Shown: positions 17,295 to 26,775 of the stretch, piece by piece | Layout of the letters: every line of letters starts with the position of its first letter | Numbering within the stretch: position 1 is the stretch's first letter | From: Gammaproteobacteria bacterium | GTDB lineage: Bacteria; Pseudomonadota; Gammaproteobacteria; Steroidobacterales; Steroidobacteraceae | Direction of reading: 5' to 3' | NCBI GenBank assembly: GCA_028293765.1 | Contig: JAQGOG010000081.1 | Span: forward strand, 1 to 34,069 | Length of the DNA: 34,069 nt | Translations under genes and position numbers: made by a program | Notes under the pieces: generated by a model | The model's input: the letters and a program-made list of their open reading frames with translations, nothing else | What the model was told of the DNA's origin: nothing | The model's database searches: none

Positions 17295-17684
17295 TCAGGC
17301 AAAGCGTATTGCGTTGGACCGCTTCACTTCGTCGGCCGCCACCCATACGTGCTCGTCGGTCAACTTATACAATTCTCGACGATAAAACTCCACCGACGTT
17401 CCCTCGCGCATACCCTTGAGCCAGTGATCTGAAAGGGGTGGCAAAGTCGCATTCTTTCTTCCCTTAACCCTCGATCGGTGATGTTCGTCATAAGAGTCCA
17501 AGGAATCGAATATTTCCAAGAGCACAACTTTGCGGGGGTCGGTAGTCGAATGGAATAGTTCCCATTCAATACAGCCTCGATGCTTGGGGGTGCGGGGCAT
17601 GAACTCCTTCAACCGTTCGAGCTCTTCGAGGGCTTCCTTCTCTGTTGGATAACAAACACTGACTAGTGCTCGCAACTGAGCCAT
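17295..17684 (-). CDS. ABM-fold (antibiotic biosynthesis monooxygenase-like) protein
   Basis: Encodes 129 residues. The ATG at 17684 is preceded by GGAGAGGAG with a six-base gap, much better than the in-frame upstream start. A dimeric ferredoxin-like fold of the ABM/YgiN type is suggested by ALVSVCYPTEKEALEELERLK, then RGCIEWELFHSTTDPRKVVLLEIFDSLDSYDEHHRS, the usual strand-helix-strand with a His pair at its end. Members act as cofactor-free monooxygenases, quinol oxygenases or heme-degrading enzymes, and many have unknown substrates. It is the last gene of the TonB-receptor block, 68 bases after the bicupin gene, and may act on the same compound. Confidence 0.8.
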   Translation of the reverse strand: MAQLRALVSVCYPTEKEALEELERLKEFMPRTPKHRGCIEWELFHSTTDPRKVVLLEIFDSLDSYDEHHRSRVKGRKNATLPPLSDHWLKGMREGTSVEFYRRELYKLTDEHVWVAADEVKRSNAIRFA

Positions 17685-17752
17685 TTTTATCTCCTCTCTC
17701 CAATATAGTCCGGCGAGACACGACCGCACAACACAACCCAGCTCTACATCTG

Positions 17753-18655
17753 TTAGGTATGAGTGCGCTTAAAATGTTCCCAGTCGTGTGGCCAACGATA
17801 CGCATTCCGCAACGGCGGCTGTGGAGCCTGCGTCTCCAGCCACCGCAAGCGGCCGCCTAGAGTGTTGTAGCACGCGTGTGTCGTCCCGACCCCGGCCCAG
17901 CCGAAATCACCAGGTCCGAAAGTGTAGATTTTGCCTTCGAGCTCGAATTTAGTGTGCCCGGAGAGAAAGAAGTAGGACTCTTCAAAGGGATGGTCGTGAA
18001 CCTGGGCGGCCCCGCCGACCTCGTAGTCAACCATAAACAGGTTCAGGTGGTCCGCGCCCAGCGTCTGATCCACAAGCATCTTCACCCGGATGCCGCTGTA
18101 GGCCATCACCGCGGTGTCCATCCCGGCGGATGCACGTCCCACCGCCGGGGACGCGGTTTGGCTTAGGAGATCTCGCTCCTCCGTCCCAGTATAGTGTCCG
18201 AAGTGCCGCAAGGTGGGATCGGTGAAATCCAGCTTCTCTGCGTTGGCCACAGACACAAGTCCCTGACGCAGGAAGAATGTGTCATCGCGTCCGGCATCCA
18301 GAGGGAGTGGCATCGGGGCGTTCGCGTCCAGCCAATGCGTGTCGTGGCTCTGCGGGTTGCGAATCGCATGCGGAGTGCCGATCGGAAAAAAGGCGTAGTC
18401 ACCCGGCTGGAGAGTGAAGGCACGGGTGCCCAGTTGGACCACCGGGTTGCCCTTGAGGACGTAGATGGCCTCCTCGTAGGAATGGCAATGAATATCCTGG
18501 TGGCCGCCCGCGACCAGGCGCCCGACTCCGACATCGGTGTGGACGGATGGCGTCCGGGCGTCGAGGAGGAAGCATCGGTCGTAGCCGCGTGAGCGCGATG
18601 CGTAGTTCTCAGGAGTGACGGCAACCGTGAAGTCCATCTTCGCTACGTGGTGCAT
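17753..18655 (-). CDS. Bicupin protein, ureidoglycine-aminohydrolase-like
   Basis: Encodes 300 residues. The ATG at 18655 has AAGAGGAAAA upstream; a TTG seven codons earlier is in frame but less likely. Two cupin domains can be seen. The first has HQDIHCHSYEEAIYVLKG and GDYAFFPIGTPHAIRN; the second has VHDHPFEESYFFLSG and GDFGWAGVGTTHACYN. Each gives the H.H, E and late H ligands of a metal-binding cupin, so both sites may be metal-loaded. The layout and length resemble (S)-ureidoglycine aminohydrolase and related bicupins, but no purine-catabolism gene is near, so that reaction is doubtful. It lies between the dehydrogenase and the ABM-fold protein on the same strand and is probably co-transcribed. 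Confidence 0.85.
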   Translation of the reverse strand: MHHVAKMDFTVAVTPENYASRSRGYDRCFLLDARTPSVHTDVGVGRLVAGGHQDIHCHSYEEAIYVLKGNPVVQLGTRAFTLQPGDYAFFPIGTPHAIRNPQSHDTHWLDANAPMPLPLDAGRDDTFFLRQGLVSVANAEKLDFTDPTLRHFGHYTGTEERDLLSQTASPAVGRASAGMDTAVMAYSGIRVKMLVDQTLGADHLNLFMVDYEVGGAAQVHDHPFEESYFFLSGHTKFELEGKIYTFGPGDFGWAGVGTTHACYNTLGGRLRWLETQAPQPPLRNAYRWPHDWEHFKRTHT

Positions 18656-18842
18656 GGAATTTTCCTCTTGGTTCAAAGTGTTGTAGCGCGTACCCGACGA
18701 GAACGCTTCATCAGAGGTGCACTTCAGTTAGAGCTAGCGGGCATGGCCAGTCGATGCGCCGAACATGTAGACGGAGTGGAACATCCTGTCCCGTGGCGTG
18801 CGACACCTCGCCCTGCGCCGGCGCTTGTACATTCATTCCCCA

Positions 18843-19898
18843 TCATGCGCTGTGCCACTGAAGGATGATCGCGAGGGCGCCGGGCTGCAACAGTCTTTGG
18901 AATGCGCTCGGAGTCTCCTTTGCGCCGTACCGGTGACTGATAAGGGGCCCGACGGCGATGCGACCGAGCGCCATCATCTGCATAAATATGCTGCCATCAT
19001 CTGCGGTGCTCGGCGATTCCGGGATGCGTCGGCTTTCGTCCCGTACGAGACGAGGTCCGCTGTTGCCGGGACTGAGGTCCAGCCAAACCATCTGCGACCG
19101 GAAGGGCGATGTCGTTACGAACCCACCAATCAGCGATGCGCCCTTGCGCCAAAGCCGATCGAGAACATTGGTGCCAAAAGTGCGCCCACCGCCGCCAGCA
19201 AGTACGATCCGGCCTCCAAGGCCTATCAGTTCAACGGCAAGATCGACGACATCTTTGGAATTTGTCAATTCGATGATCGCGGCAGGTCCTCCGCTCGAAA
19301 GCCCGCGCAATATCTTCGACATGTATTGCGACTGCCGAGTGTCCAGGACGATGTCGGCGCCGAACGAGCGCGCCAACTCGTAATGATCCATGTTTCTGCA
19401 TAGGCCGATGACGGGCAGTGCCCCCGTCAGGCTTGCAATCCGGTTCGCCAATAGGCCAATAAGCCCCTGCCCCAGAATGGCTACGGGCTCGCCAAGCCGG
19501 ATCTGTGCTTTCCGGACGGCGTAGAGGGCAGTTGCACCGACATGGAAGAATGTCGCAGCCTCATCATCTACCTGATGCGGAATCGGTAGAACAAACGCTT
19601 CATGAGCAACGCAATGGCTGGCGTGCGCAGCGACGCAGGAAACCCGGTCGCCAGCTCTAAAGCGCGTAACCGCATCACCCACGGCGAGAACCTGACCGAC
19701 GAGGCTGTAACCGGGATAGTATGGATAGACTGGCGACCCCATAAGAAATTTGCGCTCAGTGCCAGCACTAATCAATGAGGCACGGGCTTCGACCAGGACA
19801 TCTTGAGGTCCAAGTTCCGGCAAAGTAATTTTGTGCAGCTCGGCCTGACCAGGCCCGACGAATACAACGACACGGGCGTCAACGTGCGCGTTTATCAT
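18843..19898 (-). CDS. Medium-chain (MDR) dehydrogenase without catalytic-zinc cysteine
   Basis: Encodes 351 residues starting at an ATG inside the last 20 bases of the isomerase gene, which implies translational coupling. The N-terminal GroES-like part has ELGPQDVLVEARASLISAGTER and YYPGYSLVGQVLAVGD. The SAGTE segment replaces the usual catalytic-zinc cysteine, and the four-cysteine structural zinc lobe is absent. This is typical of the dehydrogenase/BchC-like subgroup. The Rossmann part has the nucleotide loop ILGQGLIG, then an acidic-rich C-terminal half. It likely oxidises or reduces a sugar- or polyol-like substrate with NAD(P). Pairing with a TIM-barrel isomerase recalls inositol and rare-sugar pathways. 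Confidence 0.88.
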   Translation of the reverse strand: MINAHVDARVVVFVGPGQAELHKITLPELGPQDVLVEARASLISAGTERKFLMGSPVYPYYPGYSLVGQVLAVGDAVTRFRAGDRVSCVAAHASHCVAHEAFVLPIPHQVDDEAATFFHVGATALYAVRKAQIRLGEPVAILGQGLIGLLANRIASLTGALPVIGLCRNMDHYELARSFGADIVLDTRQSQYMSKILRGLSSGGPAAIIELTNSKDVVDLAVELIGLGGRIVLAGGGGRTFGTNVLDRLWRKGASLIGGFVTTSPFRSQMVWLDLSPGNSGPRLVRDESRRIPESPSTADDGSIFMQMMALGRIAVGPLISHRYGAKETPSAFQRLLQPGALAIILQWHSA

Positions 19899-20778
19899 TT
19901 GCCATGTTCCCGGCCTTTGAGAAGGCAACCAAGCTTCCCGCGACACTCGCCTCGACAAGCGCCACCTGATCGCGGCCGTTGGCATCCGGTAGCTCAATAT
20001 CGTACCAGCCGTCGAATCCCGTTGCCTCGATTGTGCCGATGATGGCGGCCAGATCGATTTCGCCTTCGCCTGGAGCAAGTCGGTCAACGATGGACCGCGG
20101 ATGATCCATTGCGTCGTTGAGCTGGGCGGCCACAATATGCGCGGCTGCGCGCCCCAACTGCGCATCGAGTTCGAGTAGTGGAGCGACATGAAAGGTTTCA
20201 ATCATGAGTCCGACATTCGGCCGCCTGATCTCTTCCAGAAGTTGCCGCCCCTCGTCGATAGTCGTGACAATCGAAAAGTCTGCTGCGAACTCGGGGCGCA
20301 CCGGCTCCAGGGCGAGCTTGAATCCCAGGCTTGCGGCATGATCTGCGAGTTCTACGAAGACCTCGCACACGACATTCCATGCCTTACTACGCGAAAGCAC
20401 GCCGGAGCCGCCCGTCATGATCGTCATCGTGCTGGGACTCAGCGGTGCGAACCAGTCGAATGACCGTTTGATCTCGTCAATTCGCTGCCGCGAATAGCCA
20501 TCATGATGAATCCGAAAGCGGCCGTTCTCTATGGCTGTATGCGATAGCAAGAAGCAAGGATAGGGCGCGCACGCCGAAGCGATGAGCCCGTGGTCATCGA
20601 GCATCTTGCGAAGGTCGCCGGACGCCAGGGTTGGCGGCAAGATATGTTGCATCACACCAAAGCCCCTGCACCCCAGCCCTTGGGTAACCGACAACTGCGT
20701 TTCGACAGGCAAATCACGCATCGTGACATTCGAAATCGAGAGGCGGTCGAGCCAGCTACGGCGAGGCGCGCTATCCAT
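19879..20778 (-). CDS. Sugar phosphate isomerase/epimerase-like TIM-barrel protein
   Basis: About 299 residues from the ATG at 20778; a GTG at 20808 is also in frame and neither has a strong ribosome binding site. The pattern is the AP-endonuclease-2/xylose-isomerase-like TIM barrel: LSISNVTMRDLPVETQL at the first strand, KLALEPVRPEF with the metal-binding Glu, VGLMIETFHV with a second acidic/His pair, IVAAQLND, and GEGEIDLAAII with GWYDIELP near the end. Family members isomerise or epimerise sugars, or are inosose dehydratases and hydroxypyruvate isomerases. Its end overlaps the following dehydrogenase gene by 20 bases, so the two proteins probably act in sequence. Confidence 0.88.
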   Translation of the reverse strand: MDSAPRRSWLDRLSISNVTMRDLPVETQLSVTQGLGCRGFGVMQHILPPTLASGDLRKMLDDHGLIASACAPYPCFLLSHTAIENGRFRIHHDGYSRQRIDEIKRSFDWFAPLSPSTMTIMTGGSGVLSRSKAWNVVCEVFVELADHAASLGFKLALEPVRPEFAADFSIVTTIDEGRQLLEEIRRPNVGLMIETFHVAPLLELDAQLGRAAAHIVAAQLNDAMDHPRSIVDRLAPGEGEIDLAAIIGTIEATGFDGWYDIELPDANGRDQVALVEASVAGSLVAFSKAGNMANDKRAR

Positions 20779-20932
20779 CCCTATCGGGTCCCTGGAGACG
20801 CCTTGCACGCACGAGCCAGTCCAGGCCGGTGACCCTTCGACACGGCCCGGACTACAGCCTGCGCATGAGCGCCGGCCCGCGCTCCGGCGCTCGCTGCGGC
20901 CAACGGCAGGATCTCGTCTTCGAGGGGAATTA

Positions 20933-23797
20933 TCAGAGTTTCCACCGGACTCCCACTTTGAAGGTCATTCCGATCTCATCGAACAGCGCGGGATTGGTGT
21001 ACCCCAGATTCGCATTCGGGGCACGCGGCGGATCGACGTTGAACAGATTGTCGATCGAACCGAAGATCTCAAAGGTCTCGTCCTGTCTTCCAAGCACACG
21101 GTAGGCGCCTGAAAGCTGCGTGTAGAGTCGTGAACTCACGTGGTTGTCATTTATATTGGCCGGCGTTCCGAGCGCATCATACTTTCCAGAACCTACATAG
21201 CGATTCTGGACGTTCAGGGTTACCGGGCCATTCTGGTACGTGATTACCCCGACGCCCATCCAGTGCGGCATATCGGGGCGCAGTCCACTGGTTTCGCCAG
21301 CGACGTTGATCGCCGTAATGCCGTCGCTCGTCACCATTTTGTCGACGTAGGTCGCTAACAGCCGAAACGTCACGCTGCCGCTCCACGCTGACGCCAGTCG
21401 ATTGAGCGGCAACTGATAGAGAAACTCGTAGTCCAGCCCCTGCTCCTGCAACGACGAAAGATTCTGATATTGGCCCGTGACCAACAGAATATTACCGGCG
21501 GCATCTCGCGTGACCGACCCGCATAATGCGGCATTTCCGGCGGCGCAGCGATTCAGGGTATCCTGCGGCGTCAACGTCGTGATGACATTCTTGATGTCGA
21601 TGTCGAAGAAGTCGACGGAGCCGCTGAAGCCCTGCAACCACGCCGGCTGATAGACGAAGCCTGCGGTTGTAGAGTTCGCTGTTTCCGGCTTGAGGTTGAT
21701 ATTTCCGCCGGTTGCAATTGAAATCGACTGCTGCGCGTTAGTGTTTGGATCGATGAGTACCGACCGTCCGAGTTGCACTACCGATGTGTACAGCTCATTG
21801 ATATTCGGCGCCCGGATGTCGTGCGACCTTGTGGCGCGCAGGCGCAGAGCCTCGCTAGGTTTGTAGGAAAGCCCGGCCTTCCACGTCTCGACGGTGCCGC
21901 TCGTGCTGTAGTCCGTAATGCGGGCCGCGCCGTTGAATTCGAGTAATCGAGCGAATGGCATTTTCGTTTGCAGAAGCGGTACGACAGTTTCTGCGAAGCC
22001 TTCCTTGATATTGACCGTACCTCGGATTGGCTTTGGATTGCCGCTGAAGAAGCCGTTCGCTTGCGATATCGGATCGGTTTGAGAGTTTGCGGATTCGCGC
22101 CTGAACTCCGGCCCAAACACCAGGGAAACAGGGCCGGCCCAAGTTGAAAATGGTTCGCCCTGGATGGAAATGGAGGCCACATTCTGCGAGATATGGAAGT
22201 CGTTCACGATCGTCGCGGCTGTATACGCCTCCGCGGCGTCGGAACGCGAGAAGTTGCCGAAGACGTTGAATGGCACACATCCCGCGGCGGCGGCGCGCAC
22301 CGTGGGGTCGCCGCTGAGCGAGGAGCGACAAACAGTGGCGCCGGTAGCAGGATTCACGACGGCATCGGCTGCCCTGAGGAAATTGGCCAAGACGACATTG
22401 CCCTGCAGTTGCAGGTTTTCACTATGTCCGTACTGGTAATAACCATCCCATTTCCAGTTGCCGATGTGCCCGGCGAGATCGATGAGGCCGCGGTAGACTG
22501 TATTCTTGTTGCTGTCCGGGAACCAATCGTAGGAGCTGGAGGCATCACCGGAGTTTCGGTTCATCTTGAAGCTTGTGATATTGTTCGCAGCCATGGCGGC
22601 CGCCACGGAGGCGGGCAGGAAAGCATTATCGGCCTGGATCGTAAGCCCATTGATCCCGAAAGCACCGCCGCGAGCCGTCACGGTCGATTGTGCCCAGGAT
22701 GCCTGCGTTGTGAGCGTGACGTTGTCGCTCAGGTCATAGCTAAAGTTGGCCAGTACCGAGCCGCGCCTGTCGGGAACCTTGAGTAGCTGATAGGCCGTCA
22801 GCGCCTGACCCTGGGTGCTGCCACCCACCTGATAGCTGGTGCCGACCGGCGTGCCGAAATCGTATGGCACGGCGACACCGCCGGTCAGGAATTGGGTGCC
22901 GCGCAGGGGACCGGTTAAGATAATTCCGCCCCTGGTTGTGTTCGATAGCGAACCGTTGTCGATTATCAGCCGGGAGGGAACTTGACCAGGTGCGTTTGCG
23001 GCAAGAACCGCATTGCGCTGACCCCAGTCGCGGCTGCTCATTGGCCCCCCGCCGTCATTGTTATCGTATTGGCCGCCGATCGAGAAATGTCCGCGACCAT
23101 CCGCGAGGGGCGCTCCGTAGAGGAGGCCGAGATTCAGCTCCTTATTGTCGCTGTAGCGCGAGATCCCATACTCTGCTTCGCTCTTCAGGCCGGTGAATTT
23201 GCCATTGAGGATTAGATTGACGACGCCTGCGACAGCATCCGATCCGTAAGCAGCGGATGCGCCTCCGGTTACGACGTCTACACGATCGATCATAATGCTG
23301 GGTATCAGGTTGAGATCGACTTGACCGGTGATATTGCTGCCTACATGCCGGCGACCGTCGAGCAGCGTTAGCGTTCGAACGATTCCAAGGCCACGCAGAT
23401 CTAGATAGTTGGCACCTACTTCGCGGGCTACAGTGGAGTTAGAGCCGGTGCTGGTCGAGCTGGAGGCCGTGCCGCGAAATGATGGCAGCTGTTTGAGCGA
23501 GTCGGCGACGTTCGTCTCTCCAGCTCTGGTCAAGTCCGCAGAATTCAAAACCGTGATCGGTGACGGTGCAGAGAAGCCATTTCGTGCCACTCGCGTGCCG
23601 GTGACAACGACTTCTGTAAGCGAATTCGACTGGTCGGATGGAGCCACACCGGCCTGGACGGCGCCCTCTGGCTTACTCACCGACGGTTCGGTTTCCGGGG
23701 AGATTGTCGTCTGCGCTTGGTCTGCCGCCGCAGCCGCAGCCCGCGCTACCGCGAACGCAGTGAACAAACAGATCCACGCCCCGCTTGACATTCTCAT
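20933..23797 (-). CDS. TonB-dependent outer-membrane receptor
   Basis: Encodes 954 residues. GGGGGAG precedes two close ATGs (23797 and 23791). The signal peptide runs to about residue 25 (an Ala-rich stretch before DQAQT). A TonB-box-like TEVVVTGTRV near residue 62 is followed by the plug domain (SPITVLNSADLTRAG, ADSLKQLPSFRG, LDLRGLGIVRTLTLLDGRRHV, IDRVDVVTGGASAAYGSDAVAGVVNLIL). The remaining about 720 residues form the beta-barrel, ending KVGVRWKL. The length and plug style resemble the large receptors of sphingomonads and Steroidobacter-like bacteria that take up oligosaccharides, steroids or aromatic compounds. It heads a minus-strand block with isomerase, dehydrogenase, bicupin and ABM-fold genes. 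A repeat shared with the transketolase operon lies about 350-450 bases upstream. Confidence 0.95.
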   Translation of the reverse strand: MRMSSGAWICLFTAFAVARAAAAAADQAQTTISPETEPSVSKPEGAVQAGVAPSDQSNSLTEVVVTGTRVARNGFSAPSPITVLNSADLTRAGETNVADSLKQLPSFRGTASSSTSTGSNSTVAREVGANYLDLRGLGIVRTLTLLDGRRHVGSNITGQVDLNLIPSIMIDRVDVVTGGASAAYGSDAVAGVVNLILNGKFTGLKSEAEYGISRYSDNKELNLGLLYGAPLADGRGHFSIGGQYDNNDGGGPMSSRDWGQRNAVLAANAPGQVPSRLIIDNGSLSNTTRGGIILTGPLRGTQFLTGGVAVPYDFGTPVGTSYQVGGSTQGQALTAYQLLKVPDRRGSVLANFSYDLSDNVTLTTQASWAQSTVTARGGAFGINGLTIQADNAFLPASVAAAMAANNITSFKMNRNSGDASSSYDWFPDSNKNTVYRGLIDLAGHIGNWKWDGYYQYGHSENLQLQGNVVLANFLRAADAVVNPATGATVCRSSLSGDPTVRAAAAGCVPFNVFGNFSRSDAAEAYTAATIVNDFHISQNVASISIQGEPFSTWAGPVSLVFGPEFRRESANSQTDPISQANGFFSGNPKPIRGTVNIKEGFAETVVPLLQTKMPFARLLEFNGAARITDYSTSGTVETWKAGLSYKPSEALRLRATRSHDIRAPNINELYTSVVQLGRSVLIDPNTNAQQSISIATGGNINLKPETANSTTAGFVYQPAWLQGFSGSVDFFDIDIKNVITTLTPQDTLNRCAAGNAALCGSVTRDAAGNILLVTGQYQNLSSLQEQGLDYEFLYQLPLNRLASAWSGSVTFRLLATYVDKMVTSDGITAINVAGETSGLRPDMPHWMGVGVITYQNGPVTLNVQNRYVGSGKYDALGTPANINDNHVSSRLYTQLSGAYRVLGRQDETFEIFGSIDNLFNVDPPRAPNANLGYTNPALFDEIGMTFKVGVRWKL

Positions 23798-24145
23798 TGG
23801 CTCCCCCTAGACACGCGTGATGCACGGCCCTGACTTTTGAGCGGCAATCCACGCTGCCGATCTTTTATGCGTACTATCGATCTTCGCTCGCTGCTCTGGA
23901 TAAACGCGTCAACACTCGGAACTCTGTCGCTGGATCCTCCGCCGACTTTCAAAGGAACACACTCTGTCGCCAGGGTGGCGGGCTGCGTTCCGAAAGATCG
24001 CCATCTATCAAGTCCTCAGCGCTGCCCTATTGCTGGTTGACAATCGGTGCAACCCCTCGAAATCGCTATTCACTGTGAACTCTGCCGTGTACAGGATTTC
24101 GGTGTCATCGTCGTGGTTCTTGGAGCACACCGGCTAAAGCCTCAA
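23798..24145. other. Upstream region of the TonB receptor gene
   Basis: About 350 bases with no gene seen. It should hold the leader of the receptor gene. A TTGACA at 24037-24042 is on the plus strand, so it is not useful for the receptor, which is read leftwards. Confidence 0.35.
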
Positions 24146-24255
24146 CCGTGAATACGTGGATTGCTCAGCGATGAGAGCTTACGTCTCACGCAGCGAGAGG
24201 GGTATGAAACGACGCTTGTTCTTTGGTCTGGTGCGAACAACAGAATCCGGACTGT
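24146..24255 (-). repeat. Upstream repeat, copy 1 (TonB receptor side)
   Basis: This segment resembles 30303-30411. The best part (24203-24253 against 30359-30409) matches at 38 of 51 positions without gaps and includes TGTTCTTTGGTC and GAATCC. The flank toward the gene also matches (ACGTGGATTGC against ACGTGAATTGC, and AGCTTAC), with a one-base length difference. The two copies have the same orientation relative to the downstream minus-strand gene, consistent with shared promoter or operator DNA. Binding protein unknown; the AraC-family protein encoded between the copies is a candidate. Confidence 0.6.
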
Positions 24256-24481
24256 CACTCAGCGCTTCAGAAGCGCTTCCGACACGGAAAAGTGAGTGTT
24301 TACTCCGCTGAAAGCAAACTTGTTTCCACGGGTCTTCGTGCGTGCGTCCACGATCCGGCGGTAGGGGCTCTGAGGGAGTTCGATATCCGGGACGGGGCGG
24401 TCTCGCCGAGAATGCAGAGCGCCGCGCCCGCATGCACCCGCGGAAGTGTTGGCACGCGGCAAACCACTTTCGGTGGCGCAA

Positions 24482-25327
24482 CTAGCCCTGTTCGCCGACT
24501 AGCTCCAACTCCGCGATAACTGCAGCGGTTACCTCAGGACTGAGCTTCACAAAATGACCGTCCATCGTTGCGGGGATCGATCTGAGCCCCCCGGTCACAT
24601 GTGTCCGGCCGATAACTACCAGAGGCTTGCCAGTCTGGCCGCTCTCCAGCGCGATTTGAATCTCGCGTAGGTCATGGCCGTCAATTTCAACAGCCGCCCA
24701 TCCGAATGAGCGCCATTTATCCAACAGCGGAGCGATCGTTGTCACCGACGAAACCGGTCCGTCGACTTGCGAGTCGTTGGCATCGATGAAAGCCGTCAGG
24801 CCCTCGAGCCGGTGATGTGAGGCGAAGAGCGCCGCCTCCCACGTCTGCCCTTCTTCCATTTCCCCATCGCTGAGAAACGCAAACACATGACGGTCGTCAC
24901 CTGCGAAGCGGGCTGCCAGCGCGAATCCGATTGCGCCGGAGAGCCCCTGGCCCAGGGATCCACAAGTGATATCGACAACCGGCGTGCGTTCCGTGCTGAT
25001 CGCCTCGAGCAGCGCGCCATCGGCCCCATAATTCCGCAGTTCTGCCCGGTCAATGAGGCCCATTTCGACCGCGACGGCATAGAACGCTACCGCATAGTGG
25101 CCCGGCGATAGGATAAAGCGGTCCCACGTCGGCCGGATGTACCCGCCACCGAAGAGAACGGCCAGAAAATCGGCGGACGAAAGCGCCTGGCCCAGATACC
25201 CGAAGCCATGCGGCGCTACCATTTCCGTCGCATTGATGCGTATGCGTGCTGCAAGGCGCTGCAAGTCTCGAGTATGCACGCAACTTCGTGAGAAGCGTGC
25301 CGCCGGGGCGGACGATATGGGATTCAC
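24482..25327 (-). CDS. Transketolase N-terminal subunit (thiamine-diphosphate binding)
   Basis: Encodes 281 residues from a GTG at 25327, preceded by AGGAG at seven bases; a GTG at 25351 is in frame but lacks this. It is the pyrophosphate-binding half of a split transketolase. The GDG-type ThDP/Mg motif reads SDGEMEEGQTWEA, followed 20 or so residues later by DANDSQVDG, with HYAVAFYAVAVEMG and CGSLGQGLSGAIGFALA ahead of it. The partner half is encoded at 29164-30165, at the other end of the same gene row. Together they would move a two-carbon ketol unit between sugars, or between an analogous ketose and aldose. It follows the DoxX gene by 42 bases and is the last gene of this row. Confidence 0.92.
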   Translation of the reverse strand: MNPISSAPAARFSRSCVHTRDLQRLAARIRINATEMVAPHGFGYLGQALSSADFLAVLFGGGYIRPTWDRFILSPGHYAVAFYAVAVEMGLIDRAELRNYGADGALLEAISTERTPVVDITCGSLGQGLSGAIGFALAARFAGDDRHVFAFLSDGEMEEGQTWEAALFASHHRLEGLTAFIDANDSQVDGPVSSVTTIAPLLDKWRSFGWAAVEIDGHDLREIQIALESGQTGKPLVVIGRTHVTGGLRSIPATMDGHFVKLSPEVTAAVIAELELVGEQG

Positions 25328-25369
25328 AAGTGCACTCCTGATCTTCTCCACGTGGGCTCGTCGGGCTAC

Positions 25370-25753
25370 TCACTCACACGCTATCAGAATAAATGCTCCC
25401 ACAAGCCCGATGTTCTTGAGGAAGTGTGCCGTCTGGGACACCTTCTCCGCAGGCGCTGCGCTCCAGAAGGCATGGAACAGCGATGCGGCAATCAACGTAT
25501 AGAAAATGAAGCAGACAATGACAGAAACACGGAAGTGAGGCTGAATCCACGCTCGAGGCAACAACAGCACGACCGCCCCCCCAATCTCGAGAGCAATTGC
25601 CGCGACTACGCACAGTGCAGGACACGGAAGCCCTCTTTGCGCCACTTCGTGGGCCACGGCGCAGAAGTTGCGCACCTTGAAGAAGACTGCGGACCAGATG
25701 TAGACGCACAACAGGAGGATGATTCCGATCGTATGAAGTGGGCCGCCCATCAT
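25370..25753 (-). CDS. DoxX-family membrane protein
   Basis: Encodes 127 residues with four predicted membrane helices: about 5-22, 47-66, 75-93 and 108-126. The DoxX pattern is visible in SAVFFKVRNFCAVAHEVAQRGLP and in ALEIGGAVVLLLPR, with a closing NIGLVGAFILIACE. Family members are inner-membrane proteins linked to sulfur oxidation, redox stress or catabolic clusters, without a defined general activity. It starts eight bases after the AraC regulator gene ends and precedes the transketolase N-half, so the three are likely one transcript. Confidence 0.85.
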   Translation of the reverse strand: MMGGPLHTIGIILLLCVYIWSAVFFKVRNFCAVAHEVAQRGLPCPALCVVAAIALEIGGAVVLLLPRAWIQPHFRVSVIVCFIFYTLIAASLFHAFWSAAPAEKVSQTAHFLKNIGLVGAFILIACE

Positions 25754-25761
25754 CTTGCCGT

Positions 25762-26700
25762 TCAGTGTGCCTTTTCGTTTGCTCCGATCGAAGCGCGAGC
25801 TTTTCGGTAATCGCCCGGTGTCATCCCCACCAACTGGCGAAATCGTCGACTGAAATATGCGTGATCTTCAAAGCCGGTAGCGTGTGCGATTTCCGAGATC
25901 CGATCGTCACGATACAACAGCAGCTCTTTTGCGCGCTTGAGACGCACTTCGAGCAGCAGGTCCCCAAAGGTTTTGCCCGTGATACGGCGAACACGTACGG
26001 CCAGGCAGCTCGGCGAGATATTTAGATGCCGCGCAGCATCCTCAATGGAAATCCGTTCCGCCAGATTGCCCCGGATAAAGTTGAGCAACTCGTCCACGCG
26101 TTCAGAGCCATACTCCGACAGTATCGGGGAGCCGCCCACCTCGACGAGGTCCTCCTCAAACGCCTCCACTACGCTGAGAAGAAAAAGCATCAGCTTGGCG
26201 CGCGCGTACGCCTTTGACCCAATACTCTCCGAGCTGCTTCGGGCCATCAGATCCGATCCCATCTCCTGCAGTTTTCGCGTGAGCTCGACGCTGCAACGAA
26301 AGTCGATGTGGGTCTGGGCGACGAAGGGCAACAGGCACGGCGCCGCCTCGAGCGCGGCTGGTTGGCTCCATGCCTTAGCGGCATATATTGGCAATTCAGG
26401 ACAGAGAAACGGAAGATTGAATCCAATCACAAGGCTGATCGATTCCCCGTGGAGTGTTCCACCGTGCGGAAGACCTTGCCCCATGCAGACTAGATGTCCC
26501 TCGTCCAGCTCAACGTCACGGATTCCGAGATGCTGTGTGCGACTCCCGGACAGTTGCAGCAACAACTCAAAATAGGGGTGCTCGTGTTTGGGAAAGATGC
26601 CCGGCCCATTCACGTCGGTGCGAACGGAAAAATACGGTGCCGTGCTCGAATCATCACCCGACGGTCGCTCGGCGTCCACACTTCTCGACAAGGCTTTCAT
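25762..26700 (-). CDS. AraC-family transcriptional regulator
   Basis: Encodes 312 residues; GGAG lies six bases ahead of the ATG. The N-terminal half is a cupin-like effector domain (HEHPYFELLLQLSG, GHLVCMGQGLPHGGTLHG). The C-terminal 100 residues form the double helix-turn-helix of AraC/XylS proteins: ISIEDAARHLNISPSCLAVRVRRITGK, then ISEIAHATGFEDHAYFSRRFRQLVGMTPGDYRK. Regulators of this build sense a small carbon source and usually activate adjacent catabolic genes. It is embedded in the island, just ahead of DoxX and the transketolase N-half, so it is the natural candidate for local control. Confidence 0.93.
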   Translation of the reverse strand: MKALSRSVDAERPSGDDSSTAPYFSVRTDVNGPGIFPKHEHPYFELLLQLSGSRTQHLGIRDVELDEGHLVCMGQGLPHGGTLHGESISLVIGFNLPFLCPELPIYAAKAWSQPAALEAAPCLLPFVAQTHIDFRCSVELTRKLQEMGSDLMARSSSESIGSKAYARAKLMLFLLSVVEAFEEDLVEVGGSPILSEYGSERVDELLNFIRGNLAERISIEDAARHLNISPSCLAVRVRRITGKTFGDLLLEVRLKRAKELLLYRDDRISEIAHATGFEDHAYFSRRFRQLVGMTPGDYRKARASIGANEKAH

Positions 26701-26775
26701 GCATCTCTCCGCCGTAAATCACCCGCGCTTCGAGACTTTCTCAGCATGATATTAGCGCCTATGGGGGGTCTATGA

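Noticed and set aside
24037-24042. TTGACA as a -35 element, similar to the one at 30443
   Set aside because: It faces away from the TonB receptor gene, no -10 follows at the right distance, and no plus-strand gene lies downstream.
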